A stretch of DNA of 64,000 bases from Halichondria panicea (lineage: Eukaryota; Porifera; Demospongiae; Suberitida; Halichondriidae): the NCBI RefSeq assembly GCF_963675165.1, contig NC_087386.1, forward strand, positions 6,578,066 to 6,642,065, in the 5' to 3' direction. The translations under genes and the position numbers were made by a program. Of the stretch, positions 1 to 12,000 are shown one piece after another. The notes beneath the pieces are model-generated. The model saw only the letters and a list, made by a program, of their open reading frames with translations. It was not told the DNA's origin and made no database searches. Numbering within the stretch: position 1 is the stretch's first letter; each line of letters begins with the position of its first letter.

Positions 1-490
1 CATACTACGTCCAGTATGTTTCCTTTTGTGTGTGTTGGAGATGCAATCAGTTGGAGAAAGTTCTGAGCGAAAAGTGAGTTACAAATAGAAACCGAGAGTG
101 GAGTTTTTCCAGACAAAGATGACCAATCTACATCTGGGCAGTTTAGGTCGCCCACCAAGATGGTGTTGTGGTTTGGAAGAGACGATATGGCGTTTGCCAC
201 TTCTAAAGAAAAATGTGCTGGTGGTATGTAGATACATGCCAGGGTTGTTTTGGGAGAAACAAGCAGTTCAATTACAATTAGTTCCAGAGATTCGTGCCTG
301 CAGATTAGTTGAGAGGGTATATCTTCGGATATCAGAATGGCTACACCACCTCCTCTCGCACTTCTGTCTCTGCGGTAAATTTTGTAGCCAACTGGAGAAA
401 TTTCATTATCATATATCAAATCAGTGAGCCAAGACTCAGTTATACATATCACATCCAGAGATAGGCTCGCTATCATTGATAGACTATGCT
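1..490 (-). mobile_element. LINE (non-LTR retrotransposon) endonuclease fragment
   Basis: The minus strand reads open from about 490 to the window edge. It shows the hallmarks of an apurinic-like LINE endonuclease: ICITESWL, then GYKIYRRDRSARGGGVAILI, then LVGDLNCPDVDW, and finally PTHTKGNILDVV. Order and spacing fit CR1/L2-type non-LTR elements. The reverse transcriptase would lie outside the window to the left. Towards the 5' side the frame meets the TAG of a neighbouring frame near 505, so the element looks truncated or frameshifted. The clade is inferred from motif style only. Confidence 0.8.
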
Positions 491-712
491 TCTTTTCTAG
501 TAGCCTAGATATCCAGCAGGAGCTGTTTCTGCATTCTCCAGAGAAATACAGTGTCCCAGCTCGCCTTGTCAGCTAAATTGAGCTGTAAGGTTTCCCACTT
601 GAACGCAGCAATCTGATTGGGCTGCAAATTTCTTGCAGTGGGAACAAAACTGCTACATGTACTGATACCCAACCATGAGCAAAGCGTTGGTTGGACTCCG
701 CCCAACTAGTCA
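491..712. other. Stretch between LINE fragment and CARD-TIR pseudogene
   Basis: No recognisable coding or repeat structure. It differs from the 5' region shared by the other CARD/TIR genes in the cluster, so the first pseudogene appears to have lost its original promoter or to have been cut here by the LINE insertion. Confidence 0.4.
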
Positions 713-2714
713 ATGACTACCGATACAGCGGAATACAAAGCCATCTGTAGGCTAGCTGCAGAGTGGATCTGACAGAGAGGCTCTCTAATTGCTTCAAAGA
801 TGTAGCTGAATACCTAAGTCGGAGTGGAGCACTGACTGGCAAACAATACCAGACAATCATTAGTGCTGAGATGCTCATGAATTATGTTCTTGTGGACATC
901 AAAGACCCAGACACAACATTGGATGCATTTGCCTACTTTGTGACAGCAATGAAACAAAGTGGAAACACATTCTTCAAAGCATTTGTCAAGAAAAAAATTG
1001 AAGCTAAACGAAAGGAGTTCTATAGGGAACTGCTCCAAGTTCCACCAAGTAACGGAAAATGGTGATAATTATATGATCATGATTGAATTTTCCCATGCTC
1101 ACAGGTTTCGTGGCATCTCAGGAATACGACGTCTTCATCAGCTACAGCCGTGAGACTGACATTATGCGCACAGTGGACACTCTTCTGTGCTCTCGACTGA
1201 CACAAAAAGGCCTCAGCGTGTTTGTAGACAGAGATGACATTCGTCCTGGGAACAGATGGCGATCTGAAATTGCCTCTGCCATCAAAACCTGCAAAGCCTT
1301 TGTTTGTGTGCTCACTAAATGCTACGTGAGGTCATGTGTACTGCAATGGAGAGCTGTACAAAGCAGTGTCTCTTAAGAAGCGACTGTTCCCAGTGGTGTG
1401 TGAGGATGGTTGGGGAGATGTGCCTGGAGGTGCTCCTGTGACAGAGGTAGTGAGAGACTCTCTCTAGTGGCAGAGGACAGAGAGACACAATTCAAAAGAC
1501 TGGTGCAATGGATTAAAGGTCAGTCATTGCATTGCAATCACTCTCATAGTGTTACTGAACTTATTTTGAAGTACTTTGCATAATGATATCATTATTCATT
1601 TTGCAGAAACTGTGGCACCTGTTGCAGTAGCTCCAGGCTCGTCTAATCTACCCACCGATCATGCTGGTAAGATGATGCTATATTTACTTGTTATTGTTGG
1701 TGCAGAATGAGTTATTATCCCTCATGCAGGTCCCTCGTCCTCTGTAATGGAAGGTGTGTGTAAGGAGACTGGAGTGATCAACAACTCGATCAAGAAATCT
1801 CTGAGAGTGACATCATTCTATTAGCGGAGAAATTTCCTCACCTGCTGAGCGTGCACAAGTTAGGTAGTACATATAAATTATATACGTAACTTGTAGTCCT
1901 GACATTTTGGTGAGAAGAGAAATGGTGTTCATGTGTATGGGGGATTGATGACATGTATCTAGAGGGTTCGGGGTATGCCCCCAGGAACTCTTTACTACCT
2001 GCTATTAAGAATATTGTTCACCTGAACCACTCAATTGTATTCCCATCGAGTTTCTTCTAGAAGGTATTTCCGAGGGGGCAACTCCCACCAAATGTAACCC
2101 TGTTGATTGTTGCTTTTGTACAGGCTTTGACAATTTACGTTCTACAATATGTTTACGAGAAACTTAAAAGTGTAAGCCCTCACTGGTTCGATCTGGGATT
2201 GGCTCTAGGTCTAACTCATCCTGTTCTCACCAACATGTATAGCGAGCATCGTGGAAATAATGTGTTGTGCTTGCGTGAAATGTTGGAGTACACAAGATGT
2301 AACATGGAGTCTCCTGTCAGATGGTCTCAAAAAGCCTACAGTGGAGCTCATCAATTTGGCTGATAGCATCACAGGTAACTATTTTTCAGTGTTTATGCAT
2401 TTGACCCTGTGTGATTCAGTGGTAATATGTACATCAAACGTCATTTAAAATTTTTTTCTTTGCATTCAGCCACAACTCCTAACCTGCTCAATCAACTCGA
2501 CCTCACCCCAGCCAACCTCGATGATGTAACTGATGTCACACATCGTTATGACAATCAAGCTGGAGTGGCTCATGCATTGAGAGTGTAGCGAAGAGTGAAT
2601 CCTTCCAGAACTACCTTCAGGGCCTTGGTGGAAATTGCCATAGGACTGAGAAGAGGAGACACCGCTACAGACATTTGTAGATTCATTGTAAAGGAACTGA
2701 ACAAAGATATTTAA
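713..2714 (+). pseudogene. Broken CARD-TIR-Death domain gene
   Basis: This is a decayed relative of the intact CARD-TIR genes at 13742 and 23761. The start MTTDTAEYKAIC is recognisable, but a 5-base insertion near 750 breaks frame. The CARD-like part (763-1056) and the TIR (about 1107-1500, EYDVFISYS, VFVDRDDIRPG) follow. In the TIR a 1-base insertion near 1335 destroys the YCNGEL segment that holds the conserved Glu, and a 10-base deletion near 1460 follows. A Pro-rich linker exon (about 1606-1671), a Death-domain N-half with a frameshift (about 1729-1858), a second Death domain broken near 2290 (2125-2377) and a Death-domain C-half (2469-2711) complete it. In that last part TAG at about 2587 stands where the related Death domain has Trp. 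At least five lesions make a functional product unlikely. Confidence 0.85.
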
Positions 2715-2825
2715 CGTTTTGTTTTTATTCTGTGTCTTCAACCATAGATTGAGTAGTTAACCTATGCTTCAATACATTGTGGTGGTGGTCTGTGTAAAGT
2801 TGAGCATGCGCAATAGGAGCACCTG

Positions 2826-3083
2826 GAAACAGGGGTGGGGCATGTAGCCCAATTGAGCTCACATGTGCTTTGAAAAATAGGCGTGCTCCCTCCCCCATCT
2901 ATGTTGAAAGCCAGGCAAAACAGAACAAGAATTTTCATTGTCTATTATATATTATCACTTTTATTGTGTGAGATCACAACAGCTAAAGGTACATGCATGC
3001 TGCACTGAGTCAACAGTACACATTTACACTAAAATTATATCCCCCCCTCACAGATAGTAAAGAAGTATAGTCAATAGATAATA
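2826..3083 (+). promoter_or_regulatory. Shared 5' region, copy 1 (upstream of 2A-Death-ROCO gene)
   Basis: Starts with GGGGTGGGGCATGTAG, continues with GAGCTCA, a GCCAGGCAAAAC-like stretch and TTTATTGTGTGAGATC, and ends in a run of C followed by CTCACAG just before the start codon. The same ordered blocks precede the genes at 13742, 15287, 23761 and 25115. The kB-like site of the other copies is missing here (CATGTAGCCCAATTGAGCTC). It is probably a duplicated promoter and leader; CCCTCACAG may be a 3' splice site of a 5'-UTR intron. Confidence 0.5.
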
Positions 3084-6000
3084 ATGGGGATCACTGTGGA
3101 GTTGTGGAGAGCTCGTATTGGGCAGTTTAGTGGTGGGAGGGGATCCCGACCACACAGTAAAGCTCCCTCGACAAAACAGCCTCTACACTTCAGTGATACA
3201 GTGGGTACTACTGCGAAAGTGGTTCAAGGAGGCTTGCTTTTATTGCTAATTCTCAAGTTTCTGAGCTCTCAAGACAAATCACATTTGCTAAAACGCACAA
3301 GGAATGCTGGTCTCCTGGCGATTGCTATTGTTGGGTTGGCCCACTCTCTTGCCCACCTCTTGCTGCTAGCTGGAGACATTGAGAGCAATCCTGGACCTCG
3401 AATGGGTATGATTTATATTGTGAAGGTGGATGTTTCTGCCTGAAACTAAATTTCCTATCTTGTTGCAGATGAAGTTCTGACTGTAAATGACCTGAGTGAC
3501 ATTTACGAGAAGCTGTTCAAGGCTCGTACAGAATGGTTCAATATTGGGATAACTCTCAATGTCGATTACAATACTCTTACTGCTATCAATCAGAAGTATT
3601 CTAGTGATCATCGATATCGTGACCGTCTCCGAGATATGTTGGCTCATCGTCTCAATTTAGCAGATTCACTCACTTGGGGAGAGGTGTGCAAGAGTCTTAG
3701 ACACGTCACAGTAGGACACAACGATGTGGCGGATGAAATAGAAGGATCTGTTTCAGGTATAGTTTAGTACAGGTAGCGAACCACTCCAACTCAGAACCTT
3801 ATTAATCAAAATGTGTATGGCACTCAGTAAGTTCATTGCGTACAATATTATGTATGTAATCATGCCTATACCCCTGCTGTCAACTAGTCTCGCGAGCAGA
3901 CTTGTCCTAGAGGGAACGTCTGGTAACTATTGCAGCAATTCCATGGCACTGAGGAATGTAGTCACGTGCAAGATATTTATTAATTAACCAAATTCACATG
4001 TAGACAAATATTTTCATTTGCAGCTAGCTAGCTCTTGCTTGGTCTGAGCTCCTTGTAACCGAGTTCCTTCGCAACCAGGTATGGTTCAATACTAAAATTA
4101 GCCTTTGCTAGAGTCAATAATCCTTCTTTTCACGTTCATTTTATGCTATAATAGGAAAATATACGGGGTGTTACCGCCCACTAGCTATGACGTGGACAAA
4201 TCTGATTGGCACTGCCAACATTCTGGCAGGGGCCACGGAATTGCTGCAATAGTGACCAGACGTTCCCTCCCTCCCACGTCTGCTCGCGAGACTAGCTGTC
4301 AACCTGGGGGCTATAATTACAATTGTTTTGTATTCATACAGCAGGATACTCATATTGTTGATTGTGTCATTCCATACTGTAGGGTCCTCTGCTCAACCAG
4401 TGAGTGCAGTTCTTCAAGGGCTGATGGACAAATATCAAATCACTACTTCTCAAGTCGACTGTGAAATCCAACAAAAGGACATACCATATTTGGCTCCGCA
4501 CTTTGACGATGTTAACCTCTATGTTGATGAGATGGAATTAACCGCTGGGGAGCAAACGGATGTCAACGGTGCAGATACTAAGCAATTAGCCATGATCAGG
4601 TGCTTGAATCTCTGGACAAGAAAGAATCCCGCACAAGCGACATTCAGGGCCCTTCTGGAGATGTTGGTAAAGCTAAAGAAGGAAGAGATTGCTATTCAAA
4701 TATGTCAGTACTTGAAGGTGAGTCTGTGTGTACACGTTCTAATATTTCTATAATACTTATACATGTATTCAGGGTTTCATACAGAGGGGTGGGAGCCCTG
4801 GGATTTCCTCCCCCCTGGAAATATAATAAATGTCATACCAAATTGTGGTATTTTACAGTGAAGAAATAGTTATAATCTACATGTAGCTATAGAGTAAACA
4901 ACCAATTATCGAACACGTTATATTTTGGAACGCTTGTTCTCGAGGACAGCGGCTCAGAGCACTAAGCTGATAGTACCTAAGTATGGACTAAGTAAGGCTC
5001 TATTCAAGTCCGAACTCACGGCCAACAGCAAGCTTCCTCGGCGGAGTGACAGGTCCAAATACTCAACTATTGGAACAGATTTAGTTCGAACATAGCCACG
5101 ATATTCTTCGAACTCTCTCTCTCGTATCGATAGAAGGCTCTATACAGCTAGCTACAATGGCATGACTGTAATCTACAACTAGTAAACTATGTACAGCTCT
5201 GGTTTTAAGGTCTGACTGCAAGCTGTTAGACAACGGTGGCCTCTTAAAAAAGTGCAGTCGTGCCATCAAAATCCAAACGATTAATACCTTTTCTACAATC
5301 TCCATATTTAAAGTTGCTGTTTTATAACGTCATGGCTACACTGTCGTTCGGATTTTGATGGCATGCACTACTGCACTTTTTTAAGAGACCACCATTGTCT
5401 AACGGCTTGCAGTCAAACCTCGAAACCAGAGCTGTACATAATTTACTAATTGTAGATTACAGTCATGCCATTGTAGCTAGCTGTATAGAGCCTTCTGTCG
5501 ATACGAGAGAGAGAGTTCGAAGATGTATGGCTATGTTCAAACTAAATCTGTTCCAATAATTGAGTGTTTGGCCTTGTCACTCCGCCGAGGAAGCTTGCTG
5601 TTGGCCTAGTCTATACCTAGGTACTATCAGTTTAGTGCTCTGAGCCGCTGTCCTCGACAACAAGCCTTCGAAAATAGAACGTGTTTGATAATTGGTTGTT
5701 TACTCTAACATGTATCAGTTATCCATTTTGATCTGTTAGTAAGGTGCTTCTTCAGTGATACCACAATCACACTCAAGAAACAGTGTGGTTAATTACATGC
5801 ATTGCGCAAGCACATGCGATAGAATTTGTGATTGTAACCTAGTCACATGGTTACAGTATAATTTATCGGACAGCAACAAAATGGAAAATTGTTTCGGATT
5901 TTTAGTACACGTGAAATGTCCGGAATACCATGAGGTGCAAAATTTCACATTTTTCGAAGGTATAGAGCAGTAATCAAAACTAGGATAAACCCAGTATTTC

Positions 6001-9000
6001 AAATGCAAAGCTAATTGGTGGGTGTGGTTTTCCAACATTTATTAGAACCCACGAACATTTATGCTGAGTCCAAATAGCGAAAATTTGCACCCACGAAAAT
6101 TTCCTGTTTGTATTCCCATCGAGTTTATTCTTGAAGGTATTTTTGAGGGGACCAAATGAAACCCTGTTTACTGTTGTTTTGCACAGGCTTTGACAATTTA
6201 CGATATACAAGATGTTTACGAGAAACTGCACACTGCAAGCCCTCGCTGGTTCGATCTGGGATTGGCTCTAGGTCTCAGTAATTTCGTTCTCACCAACATC
6301 GATAGCAAGCATCGTGGCGATAATGTGTCGTGCTTGCGTGAAATGTTGGCTCACCTCCTGAGTACACAACATGTAACATGGAGTCTCCTGTCAGACGCTC
6401 TCAAAAATCCCACAGTGAATCTCATAAATTTGGCTGATAGCATCACAGGTAACTATTTTCAGTGTTTATGCATTTGACCCCGTGTGTGTTTTAGTGGTAT
6501 ACGTACATTAAACGTCATTTTAGGAATGTCTTTTTTCTTTGCATTCAGCCACAACTCAGATCAGTCAGTAACTAATCTCTCAAATACTGTTACCACCAGT
6601 CCTGCATTTTGATAGTTCATTGAGTACCGTTTATGCTCGTTCTAAGTGGTGTTTCGTTTTGCAGGAGCTGTGGCACCATTATCACCTTTATTACCTGTTG
6701 CCGTAGCTCCAGATTCACCTAATCTACCCACCGATCGTGCTGGTAAGATGTGCTCACTATATATAGTGTGTCCTTTAATTAAAACTTTGATCCCCCCTCC
6801 ACTCTACACACACACACACTCAAGTATCTATTTATTTTGACTAGTGCCTAAACATAATTTGATATCAAAATAGAGGTTAGGACCAGCCACACAGACCAAC
6901 AATTGCCAATTGGTAAAGGATCACAAGTCCCAAAAGCAAATATCGTGTGCCGGTCCATGCCGGTCTGCCGGTCCACGACAGACATACACCACAGACCATT
7001 AATGACTAACTAAAGGACTCGCTTTGCTCGCCCCAATAATACTGCTTTCTGCTTTTACTCTGTAGGATTGGTGAACAAAGCCGCTACACAACTGTCAGAG
7101 CACACACCTCTAACACAAGATGAGATTGATGCTCTACAGAAGCTTATCGAGGGAACAGGAGTGAACATTGATGACATCATTGCTACTGGTCAAGGCCTCA
7201 CGCTTGAAGAAGCTCAACAATTGCTTGCTGAGAAAGGACACATTGAGGACGCAGTGAAGCTCAAGATAAGGCTACAAGAAAGTACGTATCTAGTGTTCCA
7301 TGTCTAAATTGCCTGAGGGTTGTATGCCATTCACTTAATTCAAGTACCGTATAGCGCGAAATTTCCAAGACGTTTAATTTTCGCTGTTTATAGAAACTCT
7401 CCACAAAAATTAGGTCCACTTAGCTACATCATTTGGCCAAAATCAACAAAAATAATGCTTTTAGAGTCATTTCCACGAAAATAAGTGCCTCAAACAATTT
7501 ATGTGTGTGTAGTGTTTTGATTCGTGGATTTACAAACTATAATTTTAGCTACAAGAGTCAGAAAAGAGCTGCAAACTGTACTGCCAGAAGTTGCAGCAGC
7601 CATTGCGAACTTTAACCTAGCTATTGCAGATACACTCTTTTTTCTGCGCATGGAATTGCCTCTTCTATACTTTTGAGCAAAGCAAAACATATTAGCATAG
7701 CCAGGAGCACATTACAGAAGGAGCGTCTTACCTTGGGAATCGCATCTCGTGCAAGTTTGCAAAGCATGACCTTATATGCAAAACCGCTAAGTGGGTGATA
7801 ATCATCTGTGGGCGAGTGCTAGTTGAGCTGACGGTGCACTTTTACCATGCAAGCATAGGTCAATAAAAATGAAAAGCTACAGCTAGCTAGCTAGCTATAG
7901 GCCTGGTAGTAAGGCTCTCTCTTCTAAGAACCCCAGTAAGACTCCCTACTGCAAAAACAAAACGCCTAGTATGTGTTAGTCTAGGTCTAGCAAACTTTCT
8001 CTTCACAAAGTAATGGATATGCTCCTCTTTTAGAATTGTCTATACCTCACCAATGACAGTCTCTTCCATGATGTACACCAACATCCATCAAAGACCTAGC
8101 TATTCATTTTAGCTCTTTCTGGCTCAACCTAGCTCTCCTGCTGCTGCACTACATACAAAATCCGTTTATAATGATATTCACAGGCTGACCGCAGTCTGTA
8201 ATTTATGTACACAGTACTTTCACACTTTTCTTATAAGGCAATGCGGCGTTTAGGAAAACACACGAGATGCGATTTCCGAACCCATGCACAGTTAGACGCT
8301 CCTGTATTGTGCTCCTGGCATAGCCAGGGTAGCATACAGGATTTTACAGTAGAGGGGGGAAATAAGAAAAGTAACCAGAACATTTTGCTAAAAAAAGGGT
8401 CAACTGTTATTTCAATACCCTGTTATAATAGGACACCCAGTCATACAACTAGTACCTGAATGCAAAAAATGGGGGGGGGGAATTGGAGCTGGGGGGGTAT
8501 CCCCCCTTTCCCCCTGTATGACACCCTGATAGCGCACATTCATTGCATTAATTTTTTTTCATAGTTGCTAAAGAGCAGCAGCGATATCTCGAGATACTCA
8601 AGGATTTAATGACAGCTGCTGGCACCATCGACCTTCGCTACTTGAAACTGTATCTTGTTGGCCCACCTAATGTGGGCAAGACGACCACTCTAAGCCGTCT
8701 CCTAAAAACATTTGAGAATATTCATTCAGCAGGAGACAAATCAAACATTCAAAGTACGCTACTCGCTAACTGTATTCAAGCGTTTGCTTTTGTTGGTGAC
8801 GACACAGCAGAGTGGCTATCTTCCAATAACGTCGACAATGAAGCGCAACTTTTGTTCAACTATTTGTGTGGACCGCTGAACACACCCCTCAGTGAACAAC
8901 TAAGTGAAGAACACACTACTCCACCCGAACCTTCCAGAGAACAGTCACATGTTCAACAAGATGAATCCCACAAGCTCATTTCTGTAGAGAACGTTGTTTC

Positions 9001-12000
9001 ACAAGTTGATAAACTCGATACTTCAGATGGAGAAACAAAGACTTGCAAAAATCAAAGAATTAATGATGGTATCAGTCGATTCCAAAAATTGATCAAAAGT
9101 GGAGACTATTCTACCCTTTTCAAGGCTTTGGGCACATTTTTAAATATTAATGATATTGGAGGTCAGCCATGCTTTTTAGAAATGCTCCCAGCTCTGAGCA
9201 CTGGTCCGGCCATGTATCTCGTCTTCTTAGACTTGAGCAAAGAGCTAAACGAGCCGTACAAAATCCATTTTAGTCGCAAAGGCAAAAAAATCACTCCCTA
9301 TGACGCTATACATACAGTCAAAGAAACAGTGTCTCAAATCCTTTCTTCCATCAGTAGCATACATAGTATCCCTCAAGTGACCTGTTCATTCAAGACCGAT
9401 AAAGTTGATGGATTTAGCGAGAAGCTTGAATTATTCCAACAAGTTAGTCCCTTGGCTGCGTTGATAGGCACTCACAAAGATAAGCTGGAGCATCCAGAGA
9501 AGGAAATCAAGAAAAAAAGCGAAGATTTAAATGACATTGTAAAAAAACAGTTTGGAAAAATAATGATTACTCCTGGCGCTACTGATTCAAATCTATTTAC
9601 CGTAGACAACCACCATGGAACTGAGCAGTCGGACATAGGCCCACTTCGTAAAGTGTTAAGTGACAACTTTCAAACACGCTTCAAGAATGCTTCGTTACCG
9701 ATTAGACCAAAATGGCTTTTATTTGGACTCATTCTCCGAAGGGAATACAAGATTGCTAATATTGAAGATTGTTTAGAGTTAGGGAAGAAACTTGAAATGG
9801 ATGAAAATGAAACGACATTTTGTCTGCGGTATCTTCATGACTGCGTTGGCACTATCATGCATTTCACAAGCGTTTTGAATGATAAGAAAAACTGGCTCAA
9901 GAATCATGTAATTTGCTCCCTTCAAGTTCTTTTCGATAGCATCAGTGAGCTGATTCTACCTTCTTTGTGTGGGCTTCGTTCTGGAAGTACTTTCACTGAG
10001 AATGAAAAAAAACTGTTTAGAAAGGGGCAATATTCAGCTAAAACTATCGAAATGTGTTGCAAAACGTCAAGAAATAATGAATTTATCCCAGCCAAGAATC
10101 TTATATCACTTCTTCAACATCTTAACCTTCTCTCTGAAATCGTTCACAAAGTTGTTAATGACCCAAGCAAGTGTCAAATCACCTATTTTATGCCGGCTAT
10201 CTTAGAGTGTGCTTTACAAGAGGAGCTGACCAACCCCCCTCCACCAGACGCCAACAACCCAGAGCCACTGCTCATTACATTCAGCCGTGGTTACGTTCCA
10301 ACAGGAGTTTTTTGTGTTCTGATCACTCGACTAGTTTCCCAAGGCCCTCGTGGAATCCTTGTATTTACTTGGGAGTTGGTGGAAGATGGTGTCAAGCGAA
10401 ATTGTGTATCTTTTCTCGTCGACAAAACACACAAGGTGACTCTACTAGCACACAATCAATACTACGAAATTCGAGTTGTCTACAATCCTGATCCTGATGG
10501 TCACATGTGTCTTCCTGATCCTGATGGTCACATGTGTCTTCATGACCTTTGTACTTATGTTCTCTCAGTGATGCTCTACACTCTCAAAAGCCTTTACTCA
10601 GACTTGGTTCCTCAAATTGCATTCCGTCACCAGTCCAGCCGAGATAATTTGTGCGTTCTTACCAAAGATTTCTGGGTACGGTTTCTTTGTGGTAGTAATC
10701 CAGTGACACCAACGAAAGACCAACAAGTTTGGTTGGGTAAGGTAAGTTATTTATATATATTTAAATGTTTTGTGTTTTATATTTCGTATATTCGTGCAGA
10801 CTGTCTCCATTGGTCAGAGTGCTAGCTTGGAAGTTCTCAAGTTCATAAAGGGACAGCCTCTGGAGAGATTCTCTTTCAATTGGAGCAAAGTGGGAATTAA
10901 CGACACACGACCTCCAGCTGATGACTGCAAGCCCAACATGCTCACCTTCCGGAGTGTGAGTGAGGAGTACCTGGGCTACTACCAGTGTGACGTAGAGGAG
11001 GCTGGGAAAGTGGTCTTCACTGTCTATAGAGCTCTCTACAAAGGCGAGCTCAGTAAGTTCAGTACGTACACGTGTCGACCTTCTGCTTCTGTGCTTCTTA
11101 CCAATTACTTACGTATAATTATTGTAACTAACGCTTAAATTTTCGCATTACATCTTCATTAGTGAGTGAATCATTGCTAGGAGAATACTCAGGAGCAGCT
11201 GATCAGAAGAGAAGACTGTCAGCTGTGGAGATGTCCAGTGCAAAACACACACGGTTAATATCTCCTCAAGGTGTGTTGGGTGGTGTCCTCCATGATTATT
11301 AGCAGTATTTAAAACCATACCATTGTACCCTATGCCTAGAGTCTTACTATTCAATGTGTGTGTGCGTGTCTATAACCCCTAGCTAGTTTTCTACTTTAGT
11401 GACCTTTTTCTATTGTGCCTGGTACGGGGATCCCTTCAGCTATAAATATGTAGGGTACCTCGAATAAAGGCCGCGTGTAGTTAGCCAGAGGAGATTTAGC
11501 CTCGAATCCAGGCCGATTAAAATACGGCCTGGTACCTATTGCATGTGTAATTAATTATAGGCGTGGCCGTCCACACCCATGTACTATCTACTATTATATG
11601 AAGCTTTTATAGCCTAGCTAGCTAGCTAGCTGTGGCCTTCTCTATGGTGTTGTGTTGAGAAGGCTTGCACACGAAGCCAGAAGAGGCTCTCATCTACCTC
11701 TATGATGGTTGGATGGTCGTGATGTTTTGAACTGGGTTTCTGACAGACTATGGCAAGTCTTTGACTTTGTGCTTCCAACTGCAACCATAGGACCATTGTA
11801 GAGGTAGATGTGAGCCTCTTCTGGTTTTATAATAGTGTGCAAACCTTCTCGACAACACAATAGAGAATATAAGCCACAGCTTCACAGGAGAGAGAGTTTA
11901 AAGTGTTTCTGACAAACTATGGCAAGTCTTTGACTTTGTGCTTCCAACTGCCACCATAGGACCATCGTAGAGAGCCTCTTCTGGCTTTAGACAAGTGTGT

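Larger units (their letters stand above)
4718..6186 (+). other. Large intron 3 of ROCO gene
   Basis: Begins with a clean GTGAGT donor and ends TTGTTTTGCACAG. It contains the end of an AGGGTTTCATACAG-type repeat (about 4770-4845), the long hairpin element 4891-5706 and a TATAGCG-family relic. No coding segment is seen. If it were instead an intergenic gap, the Death-domain exon at 6187 would belong to a separate gene. Confidence 0.5.

Noticed and set aside
5755-6231. Short frames around 5755-6231
   Set aside because: They cover a TATAGCG-family relic and the upstream edge of the Death-domain exon in wrong frames.
3084-6448. Splitting the 2A-Death gene from the ROCO gene into two genes
   Set aside because: Phases at 4717 and 6187 agree (both 0) and no promoter-like shared 5' region precedes 6187, so one gene is favoured; the large repeat-filled intron keeps this open.
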